From the NCBI RefSeq assembly GCF_000374925.1, contig NZ_KB895541.1, forward strand, positions 372,001 to 436,000: 64,000 bases of DNA, written 5' to 3'. This document shows positions 41,825 to 49,823 of this stretch, piece after piece. The stretch's first letter is position 1. Each line of letters starts with the position of its first letter. Below the pieces are notes generated by a model. It searched no databases, had not been told where the DNA came from, and was given only the letters and a program-made list of their open reading frames with translations. The position numbers and the translations under genes are program-made. Origin of the DNA: Arthrobacter sp. 131MFCol6.1 (GTDB lineage: Bacteria; Actinomycetota; Actinomycetes; Actinomycetales; Micrococcaceae).

Positions 41825-42487
41825 ATGGAAAAGACGAAGAGTTCCCCGCGGGGGACCAGGAAGAGAGAGGTGCCTCTGACCGAGGCCGGGATCTACGCCG
41901 CCGCCCTGCGGCTCATCGACGCGGACGGGGTTGAGGCGCTCACGATGCGTAAACTTGCCACCGCGCTCGATGCGAACCCGATGTCGCTCTACTACCACGT
42001 GCCGAACAAGGACGCCGTGCTGCGCGGTGTTGCGAGAATGGTCGGCGCCCAGTTCCGCACCGTGACGCTGGAGGACGCTCCCTGGCAGGAGCGCATCCGC
42101 CTGCTCGCCACGGAATTCCGGACGCTGGCGCACCGCCACCCCAGGTTCATGGGCTACTCGTTCAGCCTCCAGTCGGACTTCATCCAGCCCGACGACCCGT
42201 TCTGGAGTGAGCTCACCGCGATCCTGGACGCCGCAGGGGTGCCGCACTCGGAGCTCTCTCAATTCACCGCTCTCGTGGGCTTCGCCATGAACGGTGTCCT
42301 CACCGCCGAACTCACCGGCGCGCTCCACCGGTGGTCGAGCCTTAACCCCCCCAGTGTCGGCGAAGATGGGCTCACCCCTCCAGGCCGTGACGAGAACCGC
42401 GTCTTCCACCTGGCGCTGGACACAATCATCATGGGCCTGGAGGGCCAACTCGCCGCCGTCTCTACGGGCCGCGGCGCCGACCATTGA
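41825..42487 (+). CDS. TetR family repressor, paralogue 1
   Basis: A 220-residue TetR protein. Basic N-terminus EKTKSSPRGTRKREVPLT, then HTH GIYAAALRLIDADGVEALTMRK and LATALDANPMSLYYHVPNKDAVL. A C-terminal TetR_C domain spans about 80-200. It is a close paralogue (roughly 80% by eye) of the gene at 43745-44404, with the same start context. Divergent from the CYP102-like gene, it is the likely Bm3R1 counterpart, released by fatty acids or a xenobiotic. The Bm3R1 comparison is by arrangement, not by close sequence identity. Confidence 0.93.
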   Translation: MEKTKSSPRGTRKREVPLTEAGIYAAALRLIDADGVEALTMRKLATALDANPMSLYYHVPNKDAVLRGVARMVGAQFRTVTLEDAPWQERIRLLATEFRTLAHRHPRFMGYSFSLQSDFIQPDDPFWSELTAILDAAGVPHSELSQFTALVGFAMNGVLTAELTGALHRWSSLNPPSVGEDGLTPPGRDENRVFHLALDTIIMGLEGQLAAVSTGRGADH

Positions 42488-42640
42488 TGGTGCGGTTCTG
42501 CAGTGTTGCCGCGATGGAACTCGCTGGCAGGCGTTGCGGGCCGATGTGGAAGATCCATCAACGGGGGGACGACGGCGGTGCCGCAGATCTCGCGCTCCTT
42601 CGATGCGGTTCCCGCCGCGAGGACGCAGCCTCCCGGTTTT

Positions 42641-43546
42641 CTAATGCCGGGGCCGTACCGGGTGTTTTCGTGTCAATGCAGTGAGCTGGGCGAGCTCGGC
42701 TAGCCGGTGGGCACGGGCGGATTCGGCCGGGGTGAAGGGCGTCCGGGGACGGGAGAAGCCGAGCGGTCCATGCCGGGGGGATGGTATTTTCAGGACGGTC
42801 CCATCACACGCCGGTTGGCTGTCGCCGCTGGGAGCCTTGACGGGTTCGGCGTCGAGCAGTTCGGCGACCGCGAGTTGGAGTTCGCCCGGGTCCTCCACGA
42901 CCCGCAGGGCCAGGGCAAGGGCCTTGGTCTGGCCGTCCGCCACGGTCAGGGCTGTCGCCGACCATGCTCGGACATCCCGTCCTCCGCCGCCCGCGGTCGC
43001 AGCGAGCAGTTCCGCGTGGGTGACATGATCGGGCGCGGAGACGACCAGCTCGTCCAGCATCCCGCCCGCAACGGTGTGATTCCGGCGCACGAGGATCTCG
43101 GCGTCGACGCGGGAGATGGCGTCCACCAGTTTCTCCTGGGCTTCGTTGCTGTCATCGATCAGGGTGCGGACCCGCCACAGGGCTGCAGAGTTATGCAGCC
43201 GGCGCCGGTGGCGCAGGGCCGGTGCGTGCAGCCAGGCCCGCAATGCGCGCCGGACAGAAGGCTCGGCGACCCAGATCACCAGTACCGTGGCCGTCAAGGT
43301 CAGGACCAGTACCTTCAGAACATCAGGCAGTGCCGCGTTCACTACAGCGGCGTGAACCAGCAGCTCAATTGGCAGCATGGCTGTGACGTTGGCCAGGGTA
43401 AGGCGAGTCTTCGAGGGGTGGGGCAGTTGGCCGCAGGAGTCGCACAGCAGCGCCTTGATGGGGTTCGTTCCAGGCGTTGGGGTGGCTGGGCTGTGGACGC
43501 GCGGAGGCTGGCTGAGTGGGAGGTCGTTCGTGGAATGTACGGTCAT
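42641..43546 (-). CDS. Two-helix membrane protein with an ACT-like cytoplasmic domain
   Basis: A 301-residue protein. A short N-terminal CDSCGQLPHPSK segment (CxxC) precedes two hydrophobic helices, LPIELLVHAAVVNAALPDVL and LVLTLTATVLVIWV (residues about 57-100). The cytoplasmic part has RVRTLIDDSNEAQEKLVDAISRVDAEIL, MLDELVVSAPDHVTHAELLAATAGGGGRDVRAW and ALALRVVEDPGELQ, resembling a degenerate ACT regulatory fold. Start ATG at 43546 with GGAGCAACC upstream. The first ten codons (MTVHSTNDLP) match those of the ABC exporter. Divergent from TetR paralogue 2 and preceded by the same tandem operators. Function unknown; ligand sensing at the membrane is a guess. Confidence 0.75.
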   Translation of the reverse strand: MTVHSTNDLPLSQPPRVHSPATPTPGTNPIKALLCDSCGQLPHPSKTRLTLANVTAMLPIELLVHAAVVNAALPDVLKVLVLTLTATVLVIWVAEPSVRRALRAWLHAPALRHRRRLHNSAALWRVRTLIDDSNEAQEKLVDAISRVDAEILVRRNHTVAGGMLDELVVSAPDHVTHAELLAATAGGGGRDVRAWSATALTVADGQTKALALALRVVEDPGELQLAVAELLDAEPVKAPSGDSQPACDGTVLKIPSPRHGPLGFSRPRTPFTPAESARAHRLAELAQLTALTRKHPVRPRH

Positions 43547-43646
43547 AGGTTGCTCCTCTGTATAGGGCGGTATGGGCAACGGCGCCGGCGATGCGGATGC
43601 ACCACGGAAACATACGGCGTATGGAAGCTCAACCATACAACGTATG
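43516..43646 (-). repeat. Regulatory cassette copy 2 (membrane protein)
   Basis: Leader, first ten codons and both palindromes match copies 1 (41598-41730) and 3 (27716-27895). With the adjacent TetR gene, about 900 bp of copy 2 is a duplication of copy 1, ending some 25 bp beyond each TetR stop. Confidence 0.8.
43611..43646. promoter_or_regulatory. Tandem CATAC-N3-GTATG operators upstream of the membrane protein
   Basis: CATACGGCGTATG (43611-43623) and CATACAACGTATG (43634-43646), arms perfect, centres 23 bp apart, as in the other two cassettes. Confidence 0.85.
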
Positions 43647-43712
43647 GATTGATGGCCGCAATCCGGAGCCATGCGGGCGATTGTCATTCCACCCCGGGGC
43701 GAGGCCATTTTT

Positions 43713-43725
43713 CATACACTGTATG
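43713..43725. promoter_or_regulatory. Single operator before the second TetR gene
   Basis: CATACACTGTATG, perfect arms, ending 20 bp before the ATG at 43745. Same position relative to the start as the site before paralogue 1. Confidence 0.8.
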
Positions 43726-43744
43726 AATCTGGTACCGTCCGGGT

Positions 43745-44404
43745 ATGGAAAAGGCGAAAAGTTCCCCGCGGGGAACCCGGAAGAGAGAGGTGCCTCTGAC
43801 CGAGGCCGGGATCTATGCCGCCGCCCTGCGGCTCATTGACGCGGACGGGGTCGAGGCGCTCACTATGCGCAAACTCGCGACCGCGCTCGATGCGAACCCG
43901 ATGTCGCTGTACCACCACGTGCTGAACAAGGACGCCGTGCTGCGCGGTGTGGCCAGAATGGTCGGCACCCAGTTCCGCACCGTGGCGAGGGAGGACGCTC
44001 CCTGGCAGGAGCGCATCCGCCTGCTCGCCACGGATTTCCGGACCCTGGCGCACCGCCACCCCAAGCTCATGGGCTACTCGTTCAGCCACCAGGCGGACTT
44101 CATCCAGCCCGAAGACCCGTTCTTGGTTGCGCTCACCGCGATCCTGGACGCCGCAGGGGTGCCGCGCTCGGAGCTCCCGCAGTTCACCGCTCTCGGGGGC
44201 GTCGTCATCACCGGAGTCGTCACCGCCGAACTCAATGGCGCGCTCCGCCGGTGGTCGAGCCTCAAACTCCCCACTGTCGGCGAAGACGGGCTCACCGTTC
44301 CAGGCCGTGACGTCCGCGTCTTCCGCCTGACGCTGGACACGATCATCATGGGCCTGGAAAGCCGACTCGCCGCCGACGGTGACTTCCAGGGCGCCGACCA
44401 TTGA
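43745..44404 (+). CDS. TetR family repressor, paralogue 2
   Basis: A 219-residue protein. Its N-terminal 60 residues are almost the same as paralogue 1 (EKAKSSPRGTRKREVPLT then GIYAAALRLIDADGVEAL), so both should recognise the same operator. Differences gather in the ligand domain, for example FSHQADFIQPEDPFLVALT against FSLQSDFIQPDDPFWSELT, which suggests distinct inducers or partial specialisation. It is divergent from the ACT-like membrane protein. Strong sign of a recent duplication. Confidence 0.93.
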   Translation: MEKAKSSPRGTRKREVPLTEAGIYAAALRLIDADGVEALTMRKLATALDANPMSLYHHVLNKDAVLRGVARMVGTQFRTVAREDAPWQERIRLLATDFRTLAHRHPKLMGYSFSHQADFIQPEDPFLVALTAILDAAGVPRSELPQFTALGGVVITGVVTAELNGALRRWSSLKLPTVGEDGLTVPGRDVRVFRLTLDTIIMGLESRLAADGDFQGADH

Positions 44405-44483
44405 TGGTGCAGTCCTATAGCGTTGCAGCCACAGAGCGCCCGTGGTCAGGCGGGTCCCAGGCCAGAGGAGGAAAGAAGAAGCG

Positions 44484-45173
44484 ATGAACACTCCATTGCA
44501 CCTGCGCTGGGACGAATCGGGCCGGCAGCAGCTCCTCGCCCGGGCTGAAGCGTTGCTCGAGCGGCGCGGACGGTGCCTGCTTGGAATAGCCGGGGCCCCT
44601 GGTGCCGGAAAATCCACCATCTCTGAATGGCTGCTGGAGCATCTGCTCACCAACCATCCCCGGCAGGTCGCCCTGGTCCCCATGGACGGATATCATCTGG
44701 CGCAGGCGCTGCTCGAGTCCCGCGGGCTGGAGCACCGCAAGGGCGCTCCGGACACTTTCGACGGTGTCGGCTACGTCGCGTTGCTCCGCCAGCTGCGCTC
44801 GGAGACTTCGCGGGAGATCTTCGCGCCGGTCTTCCGCCGCGAAGTCAACGACGCGATCGCCGGGGCCATCGCCGTCCCGCCGGAAATACGCCTGGTCATC
44901 ACCGAGGGCAACTACCTGCTCTTTGACGAGGCCCCATGGAACGAGGTCGCATCTCTCCTGGATGAAACCTGGTTCGTGGAACTCGACCAGGGCGAACGCC
45001 TGCGCCGGCTCACCGCCCGGCACCTGAAGTTCGACAACGACGCCGCCATCGCCGAATGGCGTGCAACCGGCAATGACGAACGCAACGCCCGCCTGGTAGC
45101 AGCAGGAAACCAGCGGAGCACACTCGTCATCGAGCACACACCCGCGACCGTCTCGGCGTCCGGCCTCGAATAG
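44484..45173 (+). CDS. Uridine kinase-like P-loop kinase
   Basis: A 229-residue P-loop kinase. Walker A is LLGIAGAPGAGKSTISEWL at about residues 32-50. VPMDGYHL and the following DTFDGVGYVALLRQL recall the phosphoribulokinase/uridine kinase/pantothenate kinase superfamily, and VITEGNYLL carries the Walker B-like acidic residue. The start at 44484 is preceded by GAGGAGGAAAG. The substrate could be a nucleoside, pantothenate or a sugar. Convergent with the alpha/beta hydrolase gene. Confidence 0.88.
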   Translation: MNTPLHLRWDESGRQQLLARAEALLERRGRCLLGIAGAPGAGKSTISEWLLEHLLTNHPRQVALVPMDGYHLAQALLESRGLEHRKGAPDTFDGVGYVALLRQLRSETSREIFAPVFRREVNDAIAGAIAVPPEIRLVITEGNYLLFDEAPWNEVASLLDETWFVELDQGERLRRLTARHLKFDNDAAIAEWRATGNDERNARLVAAGNQRSTLVIEHTPATVSASGLE

Positions 45174-45175
45174 CC

Positions 45176-45212
45176 GGAAACCGCGCTCCGGCTTGACGGT
45201 GGCCGGGTTTCC
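45176..45212. terminator. Hairpin downstream of kinase gene
   Basis: GGAAACC (45176-45182) and GGTTTCC (45206-45212) form a stem around a GC-rich loop with inner pairing, three bases after the kinase stop and before the convergent hydrolase gene. Confidence 0.4.
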
Positions 45213-45353
45213 AGCATTCTCTTGGCCTGTAGCAAGGAAGCGTTCGCGGCCAGGCACGTGAGGCCACGGTGGCGACCAAGTCCGCGTCGCTACCTTGGTA
45301 CCACGCGCCAATGGCGCCGTCGGCTTCCTGCTGGAAAGCCATCTGTTGTCCAA

Positions 45354-46199
45354 CTATGTCTTGGGCGACGGACGCAAGGGCTGATTGACGGACATGCTCC
45401 CAGCGGGGGCCTGGAAGGTGGCGATCCGTCGCCACATTTCCGGGGCGTTGGAGTACATGGGGAAGTGGCCGCTGTGCGGGATTTCCGCCAGCTCGACGCC
45501 GTTTGAGGCCAGACGGGGGAGGTAACTCAGGGTGTTGTTCTGTTCGCCGTACATGAACATCCGGGGGAAGGGCAGGGCCAGGAATTTGTCCATCAGGTCT
45601 GCGTGGTCGGAGAGTTCCACCATGGATTCAAAGATTCCGCGGACGGCACCGGCGCGGACTTTGTAGCGGACACTGCTGGCGTACAGCGGGCTGGAATAGA
45701 AGGGCGCCGCCCAGTTCCGGGCGATGAAGTCCTCCATGAACTGGTCCGGGTCCTCGTGCGGGTGAAGGAAGATCTGGCGGCTGAGGAAGCAGTCCTCAGG
45801 TGCGACGTTTCCCTCGATGTCGGTGAAACTCGCCACGCGTCCCGCTTCCTGGTGTGCGAGCATCAGCGACGTCAGTCCGCCCATGGAATGCCCCACCAGG
45901 TCGAACCGTTCAATGCCCTGTTCGGCGAGTGCTGCCAGGGCTGTTTTGACCAGGAACGGGATGGAGATCCGGTTCAGGTCGGAGCATCCGGACTCTCCGC
46001 AGCCAGGGGCGTCGTAGGCGAAGATCGGTCTGCCGGCGAAGGCCGGGTGCAGCGCGGCGTCGGCGTAATCCTCCTTTGTGGAGCCGAAGCCGTGCAGGAA
46101 CACGAGGGGAAGCCCGGTGCCCTGCCGGCTGCTGCAGGAAAGATGCACTTGGGTGCCGTCGATCGTCAACGGCATCCAGTGCCTCGTCAGGGTGTTCAT
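45354..46199 (-). CDS. Alpha/beta hydrolase
   Basis: A 281-residue alpha/beta hydrolase. The oxyanion HGFGSTKEDY, the nucleophile elbow GHSMGG (Ser near residue 106), a later Asp and the catalytic His in PHSGHFPMYS are present in order. I use the ATG at 46199; a TTG three codons upstream is possible. A carboxylesterase or C-C hydrolase role would fit the ring-cleavage theme of the neighbouring RraA-family genes, but no substrate can be named. It follows those genes on the same strand after a 75-base gap. Confidence 0.9.
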   Translation of the reverse strand: MNTLTRHWMPLTIDGTQVHLSCSSRQGTGLPLVFLHGFGSTKEDYADAALHPAFAGRPIFAYDAPGCGESGCSDLNRISIPFLVKTALAALAEQGIERFDLVGHSMGGLTSLMLAHQEAGRVASFTDIEGNVAPEDCFLSRQIFLHPHEDPDQFMEDFIARNWAAPFYSSPLYASSVRYKVRAGAVRGIFESMVELSDHADLMDKFLALPFPRMFMYGEQNNTLSYLPRLASNGVELAEIPHSGHFPMYSNAPEMWRRIATFQAPAGSMSVNQPLRPSPKT

Positions 46200-46274
46200 T
46201 ATGGTCAAAAGTTCTTCCTTGCAATGGACCGGGGGAGCGTTCGGTGTGAAGGTCCCCCGGGGTCCAGAAACGAT

Positions 46275-46892
46275 TTAGCGGGAGGTGAAGGTGCCTTCGG
46301 CCCGCAGGTTGTAGAGCTCTAGGGTGGTTTTGCCAGCCCTGATCTCGGCAATGATCCGCTGCTCATCGGCGACGCGCTGGTCGGCGCGGCTGATGATGGC
46401 TGCGGCGGAGTCCTGGGGTAGCACGACGACGCCGTCGGCGTCGCCGACCATGATGTCGCCGGTGTGGACCACGATGCCGCCAACCCGGACGGGGGAGCGC
46501 AGGTCACCGGGGTAGTCCTTGACGGTGCCGACGACGGTGACGTGCCGGGCGAAGACGGGGAAGTCCATGGCGGCCATCTCTTCGGAGTCGCGGACACCGC
46601 CGTCGACGATGAGCCCGGCGATGCCGCGGTGCTGCGCAGCGACGGCGAGCACTTCGCCCCAGTGGCCGAAGGGCGCGCCCTGAAGGTCCACCACGAGTAC
46701 GCTGCCGGCAGGTGCGGCGAGGACGGCGTTGTGGAGGGCGAGGTTGTCCCCTCCGATGCCGCGGACGGTGAACGCCGGCCCGGCGACTTTTGCACCGGGC
46801 CAAGCAGCGCGCAGGCCCGGGTCGCAGGCGCAAGGCAGCTTGGCGGCTTCGTACAGGGTGGCTGCGGAGTGTCCTCCCGCTGCGGCGCTCAT
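46275..46892 (-). CDS. RraA-family protein (HMG/CHA aldolase-like), copy A
   Basis: A 205-residue RraA-fold protein. It has GDNLALHNAVLAAPAGSVLVVD and the active-site GLIVDGGVRDSEEM with the conserved Arg-Asp pair that binds pyruvate enolate and a divalent metal. Family members are 4-hydroxy-4-methyl-2-oxoglutarate aldolases, oxaloacetate decarboxylases or RNase E regulators. The ATG at 46892 has GGAGG upstream and overlaps the preceding gene by ATGA. Third of three consecutive paralogues. Confidence 0.88.
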   Translation of the reverse strand: MSAAAGGHSAATLYEAAKLPCACDPGLRAAWPGAKVAGPAFTVRGIGGDNLALHNAVLAAPAGSVLVVDLQGAPFGHWGEVLAVAAQHRGIAGLIVDGGVRDSEEMAAMDFPVFARHVTVVGTVKDYPGDLRSPVRVGGIVVHTGDIMVGDADGVVVLPQDSAAAIISRADQRVADEQRIIAEIRAGKTTLELYNLRAEGTFTSR

Positions 46893-47551
46893 GCTTTCCT
46901 CCACTGGAGGTCGTGGTAGCCGAGGTCGGCGCGGGCCTGGACCAGTGTGGATCCGGCCTTAACGGCCTCGATGATCCGGGCCTCGACGTCTTCGATGCGT
47001 TCGGCGATCTCTGCGATCTCTTCTGCGCGTGCCGCGGGAACGGCCAGGGCGCCGTCGGCGTCGCCACAGATGATGTCCAGCGGGGAGATCTCGACGTCGT
47101 TGATGGTCACCGGGGCGTTGACGGCGACGAGCCGGACACGGTCCTTGCCGGTGCGCATGAACCGGCCGCGGCTGAACAATGGGTAATTTTGCCGGAGGGC
47201 GGCGTTCAGGTCGCGGCAGACGCCGTTGATGACGGTCCCGCCGATGCCGCGGGCGGCGGCGATCTCGGTCATGATGCCGCCCCAGACGGTGACGTCGGTG
47301 CGGGCGTGGTTGTCGATGAGCACGATGGCGCCGGGCGGGACGTCGTCGAGGAAGTCGCCGACGCTGCCGCGTTCGGAACCGGCGGCTTCGTACTGGACGG
47401 TGAAGGAGGGGCCGCCGATGCGGAAGTTGTACGTCAGCGGGGCCAGTCCGTGCAGCGTGCCGTGAATGCCGAGGGAATCCATGGCGTCGGAGATGGACGC
47501 CGTGGGGATCGCCTTCAGGCGGGCCGCGATGTCGGAGGTTGCGGTATTCAT
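46889..47551 (-). CDS. RraA-family protein, copy B
   Basis: A 220-residue RraA paralogue. The active-site segment reads GTVINGVCRDLNAA: the Arg-Asp pair is kept but the usual Asp-Gly before it is Asn-Gly. VPPGAIVLIDNHARTDVTVWGGIMTEIAA matches the metal/pyruvate pocket region. Its start overlaps the stop of copy C by one base (TGATG) and its end overlaps copy A (ATGA). The altered residue hints at a changed substrate or at a structural role in a mixed complex. Confidence 0.88.
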   Translation of the reverse strand: MNTATSDIAARLKAIPTASISDAMDSLGIHGTLHGLAPLTYNFRIGGPSFTVQYEAAGSERGSVGDFLDDVPPGAIVLIDNHARTDVTVWGGIMTEIAAARGIGGTVINGVCRDLNAALRQNYPLFSRGRFMRTGKDRVRLVAVNAPVTINDVEISPLDIICGDADGALAVPAARAEEIAEIAERIEDVEARIIEAVKAGSTLVQARADLGYHDLQWRKA

Positions 47552-48219
47552 CAGTGTTCCTCAGTGGCTCCGGCCAGGCGCGCATCGCGCATGGCTTCAT
47601 GGAGGGCGACGCCGGCACGCAGGTCCGCGGCGATGCCGCGTTCCCGCTCTGCCACGGCCTGAGCGTTTTCCAGGACTTCGTCGGCGAAGGCGCGGGGCAC
47701 CACCACGACGCCGGTTTCGTCAGCGAACACCACATCCCCTGGGGTGACGGTAACGCCGCCAAGGCGGACCGGTTCGCCGGTGGAGCGCTGCTGCAGCCGG
47801 CCCCGGGCGGTAGCCGGGATCCGCCCCTTGGAGAAGACCGGGAAGCCCATTTCGCGGGCTTCGCTAACGTCGCGGCAGGCGCCGTCGGCCACCACGCCCC
47901 GGACGCCGTTGAGTGCCGCGCCCAGACTCAGGAGTCCGCCCCAGCAGGAGACGTCGGTGCGGCCTTCGTTGTTCACCACGATGACGTTCTCGTCCGAGGC
48001 CGCAGCGACGGCTGCGGAGCCGATATGTGCGCCGAAGGGCCCGGGGACGTACGGCTCGAGCTGGACGGTGACGGCAAAGCCAACAATTTTGGGATGGCCC
48101 CAGACCGGCAGGAAACCGGCCTGCCCCGACGGAAGGTCCAGGGCGTCCAGGGCGTCCGAGACGGCGGCGGAATCAAGCTCCGCGTAACCGGCAAGCAGGG
48201 AAGTATTTGAATCGGTCAT
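47551..48219 (-). CDS. RraA-family protein, copy C
   Basis: A 222-residue RraA paralogue, first gene of the trio. The active site reads GVVADGACRDVSEA with the full Asp-Gly and Arg-Asp set, and NNEGRTDVSCWGGLLSLGAAL corresponds to the neighbouring pocket. It is divergent from a LysR regulator across 79 bases. Together the three genes could act on successive oxo-acid intermediates; this is inference. Confidence 0.88.
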   Translation of the reverse strand: MTDSNTSLLAGYAELDSAAVSDALDALDLPSGQAGFLPVWGHPKIVGFAVTVQLEPYVPGPFGAHIGSAAVAAASDENVIVVNNEGRTDVSCWGGLLSLGAALNGVRGVVADGACRDVSEAREMGFPVFSKGRIPATARGRLQQRSTGEPVRLGGVTVTPGDVVFADETGVVVVPRAFADEVLENAQAVAERERGIAADLRAGVALHEAMRDARLAGATEEH

Positions 48220-48257
48220 GCTTCAAGTAGACCGGACGAGGTTGATAGAGTGAAGGT

Positions 48258-48271
48258 CTAATCCCGTATAG
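48258..48271. promoter_or_regulatory. Dyad in the LysR/RraA intergenic region
   Basis: CTAATCCCGTATAG forms a CTA-N8-TAG dyad, similar in style to LysR T-N11-A boxes. It lies between the divergent LysR and RraA genes. Weak on its own. Confidence 0.3.
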
Positions 48272-48298
48272 CTGGTAGACGAAGGGCGACTAGATCCA

Positions 48299-49180
48299 TT
48301 GGTCGAAGTAAGGCAGGCCCGCTACTTCATCGCCGTAGCCGAGGAACTGAATTTCAGCCGCGCGGCCGACCGGCTCAAAATGTCACAGCCGCCTCTGAGC
48401 CAAGCCATTCTCCAGCTGGAACGCCAGCTGGGCACCACGTTCCTCAACCGGTCAAGCCGGAGCGTGCAGCTGACCGAAGCCGGGCGCCTGTTCCTGGAGC
48501 AGTGCAGGCTCCTGGTGGGGGCATCCGAACGTGCCCATGAAGTGGCGGCGCTGGCCAATGGGGGACTGACAGGCACCCTCCGCATCGGTGCGGTAACGTC
48601 GGCGTTCAGCGAAACGCTGCCGCAAATCCTGCAGCGGTTCCGCGCCACCCGGCCGCTCGTGAAACTGCAGGTGCAGGAGATCGACTCCCACCACGGGCGC
48701 GACGCGCTCGAGCGAAGGGAATTGGACGTTGCCATCATCCGTCAGACCGTGACGGGCCGGCGCCTGAAGTCGGTTCCGCTACGGCGGGACCATTTTGTGG
48801 TCGCCATGCCCGAAGACCACAGGTTGGCGGGCGGTGAAGGACCGGTCAGCCTCGCCGAGTTCCGGGACGAGCCATGGGTGTGGCTGCGAAGGCCCATCTC
48901 CCCAGACTACCATGACGAACTCGTGGCAGCCTGCCGGCAGGCAGGTTTCAGCCCCGAGGCCCAGCACTACGCCAACTCCATCAACTCCCAACTGGCCATG
49001 GTCAAATGCGGGCTGGGAGTAACACTCGCACCCGAGTCCTCTGTCAGACAGCAACCCCAGGACCTCGTCTGGCGGGAGCTGCGCAGGCGCGTCGACCTGG
49101 TGGAGCTCTCCGTCGTGGTCCGCTCGGGCGACCACGAACCTCTCGTCGAACACTTCATCGCCTGCTCCGCCCCTGATTGA
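48299..49180 (+). CDS. LysR family transcriptional regulator
   Basis: A 293-residue LysR protein. The N-terminal HTH reads RQARYFIAVAEELNFSRAADRLKMSQPPLSQAILQLERQLG. The effector domain starts at about residue 90 with GTLRIGAVTSAFSETLPQIL. The start is a TTG at 48299 with GAAGGGCG 11 bases upstream; no ATG or GTG fits the family's usual beginning better. It is divergent from the RraA trio and probably activates it in response to a pathway intermediate. Confidence 0.9.
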   Translation: MVEVRQARYFIAVAEELNFSRAADRLKMSQPPLSQAILQLERQLGTTFLNRSSRSVQLTEAGRLFLEQCRLLVGASERAHEVAALANGGLTGTLRIGAVTSAFSETLPQILQRFRATRPLVKLQVQEIDSHHGRDALERRELDVAIIRQTVTGRRLKSVPLRRDHFVVAMPEDHRLAGGEGPVSLAEFRDEPWVWLRRPISPDYHDELVAACRQAGFSPEAQHYANSINSQLAMVKCGLGVTLAPESSVRQQPQDLVWRELRRRVDLVELSVVVRSGDHEPLVEHFIACSAPD

Positions 49181-49268
49181 TCAGGTCAGTACCTGTATCG
49201 TCCTTTCCCGCAGCGCCAGTGCGGGCAGATGGTGCCGCAGTAGGGGACCCGGCTGGCCGGTGGCAGAT

Positions 49269-49823
49269 TCAGCTGGAGGAGGCAGTCCGGTCGGGGCGGG
49301 CCAAGTCGGCCTGGATCGTGCGGATGATCGAGGCGAGGATTCCGGACGTCAGAAGTCCTGGCCCCAGCGGACCGGCGGAATTCCCGCCCAGCGGTGGCAG
49401 GCGCCGGAGCGCGGACCGAGCTTCGGCGCTCATGTGCTCGAGTTGCCAGTGGACCTCGTCGTCGATCGTCTGGGGCCGATCGGGCGCCGCCAGTCCGGCC
49501 GCTTTCGCGGCATACGCGGCTGCTCCCAAAGCGTGCGCTCCCATGTGGGCGACGGCGGCGGCTTGCGCGGCAGACCGGGCGGCAGCCACCGCGGCAGGGC
49601 GATTGACCTCGTGTGCGGCACGGCCAGCCACAAACCGCCGGCGGATCTCTTCGGCGGCACTGAGCTCACCGCGAGCGAAAGCCCGGGCTCGGGCGATGGC
49701 GTCGCGGGGGCGATCATCTGCCGGCGCCTCTGCCTCAAATAGGGCCACGACCCGCTCGCAGTCTGCGGCCCAAGCCGCGATGATACGGCGCTCGGCCTCG
49801 CTTAGCGTCTGCGGAGAAGCCAT
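49269..49823 (-). CDS. Imm5-like putative immunity protein
   Basis: A 184-residue Ala-rich helical protein. The pattern IIAAWAADCERVVALFEAEAPADDRPRDAI then ARAFARGE and a run of AAxxA repeats matches the family annotated as putative immunity proteins (Imm5-like). No toxin gene is adjacent, so the immunity label rests only on family resemblance. ATG at 49823 chosen; a GTG eight codons upstream is possible. Confidence 0.65.
   Translation of the reverse strand: MASPQTLSEAERRIIAAWAADCERVVALFEAEAPADDRPRDAIARARAFARGELSAAEEIRRRFVAGRAAHEVNRPAAVAAARSAAQAAAVAHMGAHALGAAAYAAKAAGLAAPDRPQTIDDEVHWQLEHMSAEARSALRRLPPLGGNSAGPLGPGLLTSGILASIIRTIQADLARPDRTASSS

Noticed and set aside
45127..45435. Minus-strand frame between kinase and hydrolase
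   Set aside because: No recognisable family; it overlaps the ends of two well-supported genes.
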